From assembly GCA_008711295.1 (NCBI GenBank), contig VUYV01000217.1, forward strand, positions 70,457 through 134,456: a stretch of DNA of 64,000 bases, read 5' to 3'. The DNA is from Anarhynchus alexandrinus (taxonomy: Eukaryota > Chordata > Aves > Charadriiformes > Charadriidae). A program made the position numbers and the translations under genes. Shown in pieces: positions 46,001-59,000 of this stretch. Position 1 is the first letter of the stretch. Every line of letters starts with the position of its first letter. The notes under the pieces are model-generated. The model was not told the DNA's origin. It ran no database searches and was given only the letters and a program-made list of their open reading frames with translations.

Positions 46001-49000
46001 AGTGGAAAATTCCTTACCCACTCGGTGTTAACCATAGCTGGGCAGAGGAGGAGGTGATATGTAAATGTGTCAAGCCAGAATAGTATCAGAATAGTAAAGA
46101 GACATAATCCTCCCAGCACTGTAAGACTGCACTACATACACACTGAGATGGTGTATTTCCCCCCCCTGCTTCTTGGCTGGCAAAATGTTTGAGCAAAAGT
46201 GAGATGGACAAGGTAAGATATGGACCCCCACCTTGATTTTCCACAGGGGTGGGAAGGCACAATTTCCTGGAGCCGTAGCATCACACATGCTGAATGTGTG
46301 AGTGGGAGGGTAAGTGAGTGAGGGGGAGGAGAGAGAGGGGAGAGAGAGGAAGCAGGGAGGGTGTTCTGGAGCGGTCCTTTACCCTCTCCTTTATAAACTT
46401 GCTTTAGCAACAAAAGATAAGTATGAACCTGGGAAGTACAGGTGTGTGAGGCTACTTTTTTAGCATATACATTACTTTTACAAAAGAGGAAGGGCTGAAT
46501 TGGAGCAGAGGCTCAACCAAATATTTGGTATTATTTGATATGACTTTCATCCAATGTGGTAACCAGTATGACATACCACTCAGTATTCTGGCAGCATGGC
46601 TTTCAACAGTCTATGTGACTGGTGCTTCTGTTGTATTTCTATGGTCTGCTCTAACAGTTGGACTGCTCTACTTAATTTTTTGAATGTAATAAACTTATTA
46701 CTTGGAGAGTACGACAATTAGTACTGAATGAAATATATTTTTCATACTTAAAATGAATGAAATATATTTTGTGTCTGTAAGATGCGTCTTTGGGAAAGAA
46801 CCACCTTCGCTTTCTGATAGTCTCAGCAATGGCTTGAAAGCAGCATGGGCTTGACTTTATCTGTGTTGCACCCCATAATTCCTTCAAAGGAAGAGGAAAG
46901 TAAAATGCTTTTTTTTTTTTTTTTTTTGTAAGAAANTACATTGCAGCCTTTTGTAACTTATAAACCAAACCTGTATTTTGTATTGGGGCAAAACAGTGAA
47001 CAATTTTTAGGAGACCATCACCAAACTGGATCATCAGTGGGCTCTGTTCTGGAAAGAGCAGAGAGAGCTAAATACATGGTGGAAGCTGAGAATACAAATC
47101 TTGTCTCTCCAAATGCTCAGAACCCAACAGGATCTAACATTAATACTGGTCATTGCAAAAAAGAACGTGTAAACAGAGGCAACATTGAAATCCCCCGTTA
47201 TACAGCAAAAAGCCTTTTTTAGCTTCTTGTTGTGGAAACGGAACCTTTGACCCAACCTGCAGTAGAGAGAGTGAACTTCGCACAAGAAAAGAAACAAGTC
47301 CTACTGTTCTTGAAATAAGTCTGGTGCAAACCGATGGACCTATATATTTACATAACCTCTATCGAAATAGGGAGAACAGGGGCCTGAATTGATGACAAGG
47401 TGTTCTCAGATGCTTTTATGTAGTCTTAGTCACTGTGCAGCCTGTCTCTTATGGGTTTCGCATCCATACAGGAAGCCTGGAAGAGGGGCTGGACCGTATG
47501 GGACGGCATATGCTGGAGCAGGTCCAAGAGCCACGTCACAGCTCAGATTCATCAGGGCTTCTCTTTTCTCTTTCTGCCAAAGCTGCGTTTGGGTAACCAA
47601 TAAAGTTTAACTGGGAGGACACAGGTAGAAAGTAATAGTGTGTCACAGCCCACTTATAGTGCCCACTTGCAGTGGGTATGGAAGGTAGCTGAGGAGGCTA
47701 CAGGTAAGGAGAACTCTTATACTCAATATCATTCATTATACTGAATATTGTTCAGTGTAAGAATACTGAATATAATACTGAATATTATTCACTATTGGAC
47801 AGAAGTTTGGTTCTCTTGTAGATTTCAGATATTACACACTTTTCCAAACCATCTACTAGCAGCATTTGGGCAAAAAGGAAATAAACTTTTACTCTTCCTC
47901 CTTTTAGATGTAGCAAACTAAAAAGACCAATGCGTTTTTGCACACAATGCAAATAGAAGATTTGAGAACCCAAAAGGTTTTAATCTGAGAACCCAAAAGG
48001 CAAAGTTTTTTCCCCTGTTCTTTTTACCAGAAAATGACCCAGAAATTTTGAACCTAACGCAACTAAACTGAGAAAGGAAGGGATGATGACAGAGGAAATT
48101 CCTGTAAAGGAAACAGACTCAACACAGTGCACAGCTAGAACTAACCACAATTCTTATCATGTAGTGTAGGATGTGCAGGTAAGATTTTCAGATAATTTTT
48201 TTTTTTATTATAGCTTTTAGCTTCAGATTTTAGCCCTCCCTACCCCATCTGATGACGGGTGAGTTGGTTTTATTGTCTTTGAATGTGCATTTTAGAGTAA
48301 ATTGGTTTTAATTGCTTGGTCAGACAAAACAGTAGTGTCTTAGTAAGTAGCTTCACTAGATTATTTATCTTTGCTGTATACGTATGGTGAAGCTTTTTTC
48401 TTCTCCTGCGTGATTATTACAAATCTTACTCCTAGAATCAGATTATGTTTGTCTTACCATTGTTATATATTGATGTACAAGAACAGATAGCTTTGATGCT
48501 GAAGTGATTTTCATCAGAATCATAGATTACAAGATTGTGGCATGCCAGTCTTTACTAGATTTCAGAGATATGAAACTTGGTGCAGCTCTCAAGAAACTGA
48601 TTTTGACCTCTTTTGCTTATATTTTATGTAAATACAGACAAAATGCTATGAAATAGAGATTTACTGTTTTCTTGTGAGAGTCCTTTAGGAGTTGAAACAT
48701 AGGCAAAATAATACAGTTCTTATTCTTCTCTCTTACATTTTTTTAATGCAGGAAATCACGTTAAGACCACATTGGTTTCCTTTGGAGATAAGTTACTGTC
48801 CAATTAAATGGCATCCTAAATCTCTAGACTAAGGAGATGATAATATGGGTGGAGAAGGCAGAGAGACTCTTGATAATACGTTGCCTGGAGTAGAGTGTTT
48901 TCTTTTTCTGGCAGATACTGACCAAGATAAAATGAGTCACTGAATATATTGAATCACTGAATCACCTTGACTCCACCTGCAGTGCAAATACACCTGAATG

Positions 49001-49773
49001 GTCAGTTCAAGATTATCGTGTTTCAGTTACCCCTCTCCTTTGGTAACTACTGTCTGCTTCTGCTGTGAATTTCTCTCTTCCTGTCAAGCACGCTTGCAAG
49101 ACGACGCTTCTTAATTTCACATTCTACCATACTTTTTAAGCACTATAAAAATGCAGTTTCTGAGGTTCTCTAAAAAAATTCATAGTGACCTTTTGAGCTT
49201 GAAGAGGGTGTTGTTTGCATGGCAGTAAACTGGACAGCAGAGAGATTATATATCACTGGCATTATTAAATGCTTTATGAATGGTCACTTGATATGGTTTC
49301 GCTACACGTAGCCTGCCTATCCCTGTTTACAGACAAATGGGCAGCTGGGAAGTAAATGCTTCCACTGCTTATCTTGTGCCAGGTCAGACACTTCCCAGGT
49401 ACCTTCTGATGGCTTAACAGATCAAATGAGTCACCAGAAAGGACCAGAGCTGCCCCAGGAGAGGGGCTGGACCATTTGCCTGGGATTTACAGAGGGATCT
49501 GGACAGGCTGGATCGATGGGCTGAGGCCAATGGTATGAGGTTCAACAAGGCCAAGTGCCGGGTCCTGCACTTGGGTCACAACAACCCCATGCAGTGCTAC
49601 AGGCTTGGGGAAGAGAGGCTGCAAAGCTGCCTGGTGGCGAAGGACCTGGGGGTGTTGGTCAACAGCCAGCTGAATATGAGCCAGCAGTGAGCCCAGGTGG
49701 CCAAGAAGGCCAACAGCATCCTGGCCTGTATCAGGAATAGTGTGACCAGCAGGGCTAGGGAAGTGATCATCCC

Positions 49774-50306
49774 TAGTGTAGTTCTGAGGAGAAGGATCTG
49801 GGGGTCCTGGTAGATAGTAAATTATCCATGACCCAGCAATGTGCCCTTGTCACCAAAAAGGCCAATGGAATCCTGGGCTGCATAGGGAAGAGTGTGGCCA
49901 GTAGGTNNNNNNNNNNNNNNNNNNNNNNNNNNNNNNNNNNNNNNNNNNNNNNNNNNNNNNNNNNNNNNNNNNNNNNNNNNNNNNNNNCTAAAGGGTGGGT
50001 TGAAGGAGGATGGAGCCAGACTCTTTTCAGTGGTTCCCAATGACAGGACGAGGGGCAATGGGCACAATTTGGAACATAGGAAGTTCCGTTCAAATACACG
50101 GAAAAACTTCTTTACGGTTAGGGTGACAGATCACTGGCACAGGCTGCCCAGGGAGGATGTGGAGTCCCCTTCTCTGGAGATTTTCAAGACCCACCTGGAT
50201 GCAGTCCTGAGTAATGTGCTCTGGGCAATCCTGCTTTGGCAGGGGAGTTGGACTAGATGATCTCTAGAGGTCCCTTCCAACTCTGAAAATCCTGTGATTC
50301 TGTGAT
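49774..50306 (+). repeat. Inner CR1 LINE copy inserted in another CR1
   Basis: It starts in the 3' part of CR1 (GAGAAGGATCTGGGGGTCC), contains the assembly gap 49907-49987, and ends with GAGGTCCCTTCCAACTCTG and the octamer tail CTGTGATTCTGTGAT. It has the same orientation as its host copy. Confidence 0.85.
49907..49987. other. Assembly gap (81 N)
   Basis: 81 consecutive N lie inside the inner CR1 copy. The CR1 consensus predicts more sequence than 81 bases here, so the gap length may not be literal. Confidence 0.98.
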
Positions 50307-50853
50307 CCCCCTGTACTCAGCACTGGTGAGACCCCACCCCGAGTACTGCGTTCAGTTTTGGGCCCCTCACTCCAAGAAGGATATTGAGGTGTTGGAGCGT
50401 GTCCAGAGAAGGGCAATGAAGCTGGTGAGGTGTCTGGAGGACAAGTCTTATGAGGAACAACTGAGGGAACTGGGGTTATTTACCTTGGAAAAAAGGAGGC
50501 TGAGGGGAGACCTTATTGCTTTCTACAACTACCTGAAAGGAGGTTGTAGAGAGGTGGGGGGTGACCTCTTCTCCCAAGTGACAAGTGATAGGACAAGAGG
50601 AAATGGGTTCAAGTTATGCCAGGTGAGGTTTTAGATATTAGGAAACATTTTTTCACTGAAAGGGTTATTAAACATTGGAATAGGCTGCCCAGGGAGGTGG
50701 TGGATTCGCCATCCCTAGAGGTGGTTAAAAAAAGGGTAAACATGGTGCTTGGGGACATGGTATAGAAGTGGTTTTGTCAGGTTAGGTTAATGGTTGGACT
50801 TGATAATCTTAAAGGTCCCTTCCAACCTCAACAATTCTATGATTCTATGATTC

Positions 50854-52950
50854 AAGGGAGAGGGGCGTGGGGAGGATGGAGAAGTAGATGAGACCATCCT
50901 GTTTTCAGAATAGTGACCCATTACATCAGCTCACCTGCTCAAGAGACTGCAGCACTGAATCCCACACGAGGCCCTTGGGTCCTGCTTGCTACTGGCACCA
51001 GTATGCCTTTGCCACATGGGCTGTTGGGTGACATAACTCAAAACATAATTCTTTGGTTTATATAGTATTATTAGGGCTAGAGATGCAGCCCTAATGAATG
51101 CCTTGAGAGAGGTCTCTAGAAATGTCATAAACCCAGATTCAAGAGTTGGGATCCGTTGATCCTTTTGCAGTGGATAAGACAGTCTTCTTAAAGTTTAGGA
51201 GGGCTTTTGCCCAGTGCTGGTAGGAAACTGTCTCTTTATTCCGACATACATATTGGCTCAAAGTTTCAGGATGGTTTTAAAAGCTGTATGGGGCGATGGC
51301 AGCAGCCAGTCTGTAACAAAGCACCAGCATGGGTTAAGACAAATGAGTTTACCTACTCCATGTGACTTCTGAGTGTAAAAATAGATCATTCCGTTCACTT
51401 GCAAGTAATAGGCACATGCTGAAGAGAATGGTGACTAAAGTTCTCCTCTGCTACGCAGAATAGCTGCCTGAAAAAGTGCAGAGTGGGTGTTTCTTCACCT
51501 CTCCTGCTAGCTCAGTGTGCACTGGATGCTCTCTTGCTGCCTGCCTGTATGAGTCGTGTCTAATTTGCATGAGGTGCCAACAGACAAGGGACTAGCCTTT
51601 GCCCGACCTTTTCTTTTTTCCCTTGGGCTGACTCAGTGCCTCTCTGGCAGCTGTGCAAATGCAGAGTCACTCTGTGGCCAAATGAGCAAAGAAAAAAGCT
51701 CCTTGAGGTCTCAGTTGCACAACGCGAACATCAGCAGAACACATGGCCTTCACTCACTGAGATCCTGAATCAGGCGTTCCAGACATGTCAATTGCAGGTG
51801 TCGGATATGTTTTTACTAAATACCCAAATTAAGCCATGGCTTTTGAATATGCATGCTTAACAGCCTGCCTTCCGTCTAGCCCTGTGGCTGAGAAGGCAGT
51901 GGGACACAGATTGAATCTCTTAGTAGGAGAGGCAAAACACTTCATGCAACAGGGTTTGGGGTTTCACCTTGGACAAGAGGCTGTAATACAGGGGTCTGGG
52001 TGCAGCTGAGAACTTTGTGAACCTCTTCCCAAATCCCCCTGGTGTTCCCGGTCTCAGGTCACAGATGGCACACCACAGAGCTGATACCTTATGATGGTGT
52101 GGATGTTATCCTGTTCAGCAGGTCTCTGCTGGGGTCATTCAAGCAGTGCAGCACAGCAGTGTGGTGCAGAAGTGAGGCTGATGCTGCACATGCAGGTAAG
52201 TCATGGAGGAGAAGGGTTTTTTAGGTTGCTCTGCTGACCCTAATGGACATCATGGGGTACGTCCATTTTAGGTGGTAATAGAGCCCAACAGGAGCATATC
52301 TCTTGGGTGAAAGAGTTACAACCAAAGACCTGGTGTCCATACAGTACATGCTTTGAGGGTTTTACGTCTGCACAGTTCTACCCCAGCCCCATGGACTCAA
52401 TGTCATTTTCAGCCGCAGCACGCCTTCAGATTTGGTTTAATGCCAAAGGAATCCTGTTTACATACTCTGGGCCTGATGGCCTTCAAGATACAATAGAGCT
52501 CCATGGATTTTGGTGCCAGTTATGTCTTTCTCAGTCTGTTGCTGACTGTTGTCATTAACTAAAGACTGGTTTTATTATTTGGTATCTTATTACTCATTTT
52601 AGAGGACAGGTTTCTCTTCTAACAGCAACAGCTGCTGAAAGACCTGCTTCTCCACTCCAGATGTGGAGTTCTGCATTGTGTAGGTATAACTTGGAAGTCC
52701 ATCTGTAAGCAACTCTGTGCAAGATGTATTTAAAGAGACTGTTGCATGTTCTTGAATACCATCTATCCTGCATTTTTGTGAAACGGTATGAGCAGGGAGA
52801 GTGCTGCAAACTCCATTTCTAAAAAAGCACAATATCTAGGAAAGACCGTCTGCTAAGTTTTATATAGCTACATAATGAAACATGTAATTGCCTACCTATC
52901 TTACTGGAGTATTATTTACAAAAAAAAATATCTGTTTTTCTCTTTTACAG
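50854..52950. other. Intergenic DNA upstream of IL18RAP
   Basis: I recognise no repeat, CpG island or coding gene. The promoter and any upstream non-coding exon of IL18RAP may lie here, but no convincing TATA box or first exon can be pointed out. Confidence 0.4.
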
Positions 52951-52974
52951 AAAGCAAGACAACGCTTAAAGAAA

Positions 52975-53001
52975 ATGTCTCAGAATATCAACCAAAATTG
53001 A
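52975..53001 (+). promoter_or_regulatory. Upstream ORF in the IL18RAP leader
   Basis: In the same exon as the IL18RAP start there is an ATG with A at -3 that opens an 8-codon frame (MSQNINQN) ending in TGA at 52999-53001, 11 bases before the IL18RAP ATG. It is in a different frame from the receptor. Confidence 0.55.
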
Positions 53002-53012
53002 TAAAAAAAATC

Positions 53013-53082
53013 ATGCTCACTTTGTGCTGGATCCTAGCATTGTTTGTCAGTGGGGCAGAAGTTAGAGAGATTAACTTGCCCG
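53013..53082 (+). CDS. IL18RAP: IL18RAP exon: start and signal peptide
   Basis: The exon begins at about 52951 after acceptor ...ttttctcttttacag and has 62 bases of leader. It encodes MLTLCWILALFVSGAEV and REINLPG, ending in phase 1 at GTAAGA. Confidence 0.9.
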
Positions 53083-56000
53083 GTAAGAGTCTGCTTTGGT
53101 GAAGTGTGGTGTTTGTGGTGCTTTCTGACAGCTGGGAAAAATGGGTCTGCATTTTGCCATGCCTTCATGAGTTTTTGTTGCACCTGTTCGTGCTTGTGTC
53201 AGACAAATAGCTGTTTCTAGCCTTTCTGAAGCTTTTTAAGAACTGGTAATAAAGTTTACTCTAAACATGATTCAAAACTCAGTTCCCTAATGAAAAGAAA
53301 AAAGCAAATGTAAAGGAGAATTTCTGAGAAACAAATGGAGCAAATGAATAGCTTCTGTGACTCCTTGAAGTCTCCAGCAGCTGGAGCCTGTCAGGGGGGA
53401 GAAGAAAGAGAAAGGCAGGATGAGACCAATATATTGAAGCCTTCCACCCACACAATCTCTGCAGAGGAGCTTGATCTAATTCAGTTCGCAGAGAGAAACT
53501 GAAACTGCGAGGAGTTTTCCAGGTGGGCAGGCGTGGAACCGAAGATTTCATGCCCTCCCTTCTGCTGAAGTGAAAACCTGCCGTGCTTTCAAGGGTTACC
53601 ACATCCTGACTGGAAGGAGGTTGGTCAGCCTTTAGAGAATTTGGGGTTAGAACAGGTGACAACAGCTTTCAGAATCCAAAAATTTGTCTAATTTTAGTGA
53701 CAGGAACTGTGATATAAGAGGAGAAAGATTTGAAAGCAGTGAGACAATAATGGTTGTCAATCTTACCCGAAATAAGGAGTGTGGTGGGCAGGCTCAGCTT
53801 CTTCAGGTTTGTGTCAATCCCTTCTCCATTAATATGAGGAGAGCTAGAAGAGGTGAATCTGCTTTTCTACAGAGTTGAGGTTTAACAGGTTAGCACCCGT
53901 GTGAAAATCTTCAGCTGAATTCAGCTATTTTCACATTAGGCTTTTGAAAAAGGCCTAATAAACCTTTGGAAACCTCTGAAAACTTTTGAGAACTTTGGCA
54001 AATTTCATGTTTAAAGAAATTAATTCTCTATTAGCCCAGCATCTGATCACATAAAAATTATTTAACACAAAGAAAGGTAAAGCTGTATTTTTGTAGTATT
54101 CCTAATTATTATTTTTAAACATGACAACTGTGTGTTCTTTCAGGTGGTACTGATATGTTACTGTCCTGCTTTTCAGAATGTTCCCATGTTGAACCTCAAA
54201 TATGGTATCGTGCAATTAGTGATGAGGAGTTTGTTTTACAATGCGCTTTACCAGATAAAGAGGCTACGCACATTTATAACAACTCATTTCTAAAACGACA
54301 TGATGTGAAATGGTTCTGGCGTCAGAAAGATAGTCAGCCACTGACGGCTATCAACGAAAGCTCTAATCCTGCTCTCCAAGGGGATGCACTTTGGTTTAAA
54401 CCAGTAAGAAACAGTGCTTCCGGAGTGTACATCTGTATGATACGGTATGTAATGGAGCAAAAGGCTTATATTTCTATACAAGAATTAATTGTTTTGTTTT
54501 GTGTATTAAATGTTTAATTATTTTTTTTTCTGCATTACTCAGGGAAAAAATCCCATGCCTCAAAATTGTTTTGGAGGTTCAAACAAAGAAGGCAGCAAAA
54601 TGTTCAGGTTATGACACAAATACACTATATCTTCTTGCTGGCAATGGGAATTCAATAACTTGTCCTGGGTCAAAATGCTACAACCATATAAAGAAGCCAG
54701 ATGTAAAATGGTACAAGGTAAGAGTCACTCACTTGACCATTCAAAAAAGCTCAGTGGAAGAATAACTTTAGGTCTAGTTAATGCTCATGTGCTATAGGTT
54801 CTTGAACTCTTCTTTGGCAGACAATGCAGCCTGAGAAATTCAACACAAAAGTAGAATCTTGAATTGCTATATATCAAGTCTGTAAGTAAGAGTTTTGAAG
54901 AAATTTGCCACACCCAAAATATTATTCCATGAAATAGAAGCCTAGAAATGCTTTCTCTTCACCTATGAAATTGAAGTAATTGAGAATCAAAATAGGTTGT
55001 TTGCAAAACTGTCATATGATAGAAATTCAAAATTTAAAGTTTTGTTTTGACATTTTAAATTCTGAAAATATCAAATGTACCAAAGAAAAAGTGCCTTTAT
55101 TACAAACAAAATTCTTTTAAGATTCATGTTTCAAATTGTTCATTCCAAGACTCCTGTTTTTAATGAAACTTATTCCACTGAGCCATTATTGACTTACTCT
55201 TTTTCAAATAACCACTAAACTATGAATGAAAAACAAAACGACTGAAATTTCAATTTTGCGTTTTATTACCTGGTATTATTAATGTTATTGATTCTATCAA
55301 GTAGAATTATGATCTAGTCAAAGTTACTCTTTTACTTTCAAATTTTAAATAAAGTATATCTTTACCTATATCTTGATCTGAAACCCACTGAAATTAAGGA
55401 GATTCTTTCCATTTTGCGTCAGTGGATTTTTTTCAGGAATTTGATTTAAGTAAAATTCTTAGTGGTATTAAAGAATATGAATACACTAAGATGAAAAATA
55501 GGGTTGCTTTAAAAAAATAGTCAGTTTTCATCCTTTTAAAAGTAGTGACAATGTTGTCAATCTCAGACAATCCAAACCTATGATTTACTTCTCATAAAAG
55601 AATGTGAAAATGTTTAAAAAATAATTTATTTACAAAATAAAAGACCGCAGTCCATTAAAAAAAGTTCTCCTTTTTTTTTTGCTCTTTAGTAATAGTAGGT
55701 TCTTGATTTCACATTTCTCTCAGCAATCACAAATTTTAAATATTTTTTTAAAAGACAATGGTATTCACATATTATAGACCACAATTTTTTAACGTAACTG
55801 ACAAATGTCCTCAGACTGCTAATAAATCCTTTTTTGGGGCTTCAGTGGAAAGGGTTTGGCTTAGCCTTACTGCCGTGGTAATCCTATCCAACAGGGTAGG
55901 AACAACAACAACAAAAAAGGACTTCTAATTCCTTAGTATTCTTTTCTTTTCATTAGGATGGTCATCAGATAAAACATGGGAAAAGCAGACAAAGCCTAAA

Positions 56001-59000
56001 GCTTAAGCATAATGAAATCTACTTGAATCCAACCTATGACAAAGATGCTGGAATATATGTGTGTGATTACACTCTATATGACAACACTATCAAGTGGACA
56101 ATGAGAACAGCAGTAACAGTAAAAGTCATTGGTGAGTAATATAATAACTCAGAATAGAGTACCTGAAGTAAAGGTATTCTAAAGGTAAATGGGTATTCTT
56201 TCCCACCCTATTTATGTCTTTCATTCAGGGTCTTGTTCTGAAAAACCCATAAACTGAATTAGCTCCATGATCATTAAAAACCTCTTCCAAGTATTCTGAG
56301 GACATCTTGGGACATTGACTAGAACCTTCAATGTTCAGTAATAACATGTACCATACAATGCCATCATTTTCAAGATCTAATTCCGCTTTGGATTTATTGT
56401 AGTTCCTGACAGTGGGTATCAAATCTACAAAAGGATTCAGATCTCTTGATCTGGGAGTAGAATTAATGAAACTCCAACTGACGCCAATATTCTCCATGTA
56501 CTGTATGGGGAGTTTTAGGAAAATATTCACGTACTAGGAGGAAGGAGTGCTAATCCTGCATGGGAAATGTGAACAAAAGCAGTGCATCTCATTCCTATCT
56601 CTGTCCCTGAATTAGAGATGTGCGTCAAAGTAGGAGTTAGATAAAAACTCATTCCTTGTGGCATGGATGAGACCTTCATTTTTTTTGCTTGATTATGATG
56701 AGGAAGATGATGTTGGTGGGATCACTACCCATCTTCCACGTAACTCTTTAACAGCAGAGGAAACAGGAGACCTGTGAGAAGTTTCACTAACAAACAAGCC
56801 ATTTGTTGTTGCATGTGCTGTTTGGGGGAAAGCATCACCACCTACATGACCTGTTCTTATAGGCTTTGTATGGATTACTAAATAAAACTGGCCAGAACTC
56901 TATGGCTCAGTGATATCACATGACTTTATATTCTCCTTCAAATCGCGGTGACTTTTCCTTAATGTTTACCGTCCTCTGCTGCCCTTCAGGTGAAGCTCAG
57001 ATATTGCCTGGCAGAGTGCTGTTGGACAAGGTTAATGCTGTGCAAAGGAGCATGCTAGCAACTTGGGATCACGAGCAAGGGAGACCATTTAGTTTGCTAG
57101 AAGAGAGATGTGGTTATGCTTTTCGCCAGATGTCTGTGGTTGAATGCTGTAAGACACTCTCATCAGACGCTCCAGTCACTCCAGTCAATCACAGGTCCCA
57201 GAGGAAAGCATAGCTACATCTCTTCTATGTTGTGAGCTTGGTGGACACACTATAGCTCTTTCTGTATGACAATAGCACAGGACCTATTCTCAGCATCCTG
57301 GTGGGAAGTGGACCACTCTGTGGAAGGGACAACAAGATTTAGGCAGCAAAAGAAAGGTGTCAGGTGAGGCAACCTGGTTCTATGGTCTAGTGAGGACAGC
57401 ACTCCTCTGAAATAGCTGGTCCTTTTTTTGCAAGTTTGAAATTTAGTACTAAGAAATCATGGGAAAAATATACACACGCCATCAGGACAGGGCTTGAAGC
57501 CCATGTCTCACCGACTTTTGAGACCTCTATCTATCTGCTGGGTTACAACGCCTGGTGCTCTTTCACTCTTCTCTCTGGCTTTATTCCCACAGTATTTTCC
57601 AAGCAGACATGGACTGGCTCTGCTTTTGTTCTGATCTGGCTGAACCTTAGCTAATGCACTGTGCTTCTCAGTTCTTTTGCCTCACTGCACAGCACAGGCA
57701 GAAAAACACTTTAAAGGTGGCACGTACATATGCACTCCCCCTGACTCTTGCATACATTTCTCTGCTGTGGCTTCATTTAAAAAAACCCAAAAAACCAACA
57801 GTGTCGTGTGGCACCATTTCCTGCAGTATGGGACTTTCCTAGAATATCAGAGCTGTGGGTTTTAGCCCCTTCAGGCTGTTTTTCCGGAGTCTGGGTAATT
57901 GCTTAGTAGAATGTACGAACTTTGGGTGTCATTATCTGTGCCCTTTGGCAGCCCTTGTTTTTTTAAAAAAAAACAAACCATGGTGATTTTAATGAAAGTT
58001 CTTGTGCTGTGTATTTAAAGTGAATTAGGTGTGTGTGCTGTATGTATGCTTACTGGGCAGGGAATGGGGCTTGGCAGGGAACTGGTATGAGGATTGCATC
58101 CTTTGGAGAGTTTTGCAAGGAGGGTCCCTGATTTCTGCATCCTGAATAACCTTAAGCGCAGGACAGACACTGAGTTCCTCAGCTCATGTAAGACGACAAT
58201 GCCTCAGAGTGAGATAGCAGCTCTTTAAGTAGCTACGTAAGTTTTGTGGTCAAAGCTCCCTTATCTGTGCACTGTCAGACCTGTCAACAATTGTAAATCA
58301 TCCTCTTGGACTTAGGTGTCTAAATTTCACCTAAAATTTGAAAAAGAATATTCTGTAAGCTATTTTTTTCTGGTCTTCTGCACCGATGATGGCATTATAG
58401 ATATTAACAGCACTCCTGTTAATTGCAGCAAAAAACACCATCCATCCACCAAACTTCTTGTATCCCAATGGTGTGGTGACCCTCGAAGCAGAGCTTGGTA
58501 AGTTTTGATTTCTCATCTGAAAGAGAAAGAAAATGTTTAAATGAAATATTGATAGATAATGATATATCTTGGCAAAGCAAACCAGCTTTGCTCTCTAGGA
58601 GTATGAGAATTTTATATTAAATGTAGGTTTTTTCTTGATATATATCTTTGTGGATATTAAAGGAAGCATCATGTATTATACAGATCCCAGGCTATTTAAG
58701 AGAACATGGTGACCTCCATGCATCATTTTGCTGTGCTAATTTGTTCCAGGAAAGCCACTTGAATTGGAATGCCGTGTACAGTTTGGGTTTGAAAGAGTTT
58801 CTCCGATGAGGGTGACATGGAAAAGAAACAACAAAGAAAATATAAATGAGAATTTGAATCAGGAAACAAGGTAAGAAAAAATCCAGTAGTCTGATTACTA
58901 CTGCAGTCAGCAACTGTAAAAATCCTTCTACAACAGCCTTACTGAATACAATTTACTGACAGAAACTCGTAAGGCTCTGTTCTTCAAGATATTAATGTGT

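Larger units (their letters stand above)
40546..49485. other. IL18R1 3' UTR and intergenic DNA
   Basis: After the IL18R1 3' UTR this stretch has no recognised gene. It holds a purine-rich patch (about 46300-46362), a poly(T) run (about 46907-46927) next to an N at 46936, and ACTGAATAT-like short repeats at about 47720-47790. A 133-residue minus-strand frame at 43139-43540 has no family I recognise. Confidence 0.45.
49486..50853 (+). repeat. CR1 LINE interrupted by a second CR1 (nested)
   Basis: The outer CR1 runs 49486-49773, stops at GAAGTGATCATCCC, and resumes at about 50307 with CCCTGTACTCAGCACTGG, exactly the sequence that follows in the CR1 consensus. It ends with CTATGATTCTATGATTC near 50853. 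Its middle is occupied by another CR1. Its frames are broken. Confidence 0.88.

Noticed and set aside
49555..50634. Several open frames between 49.5 and 50.7 kb
   Set aside because: All lie in the 3' region of nested CR1 elements and include the N gap. They are repeat sequence, not host genes.
53936..53960. A short imperfect inverted repeat (ATTAGGC...GCCTAAT) as a transposon end
   Set aside because: Only about 25 bp long, with no matching second end or target duplication. It is probably a chance hairpin.
58316..58501. A 61-codon frame covering the IL18RAP linker exon
   Set aside because: The neighbouring exon phases and human-like residues show the real exon (58429-58497) is read in a different frame.
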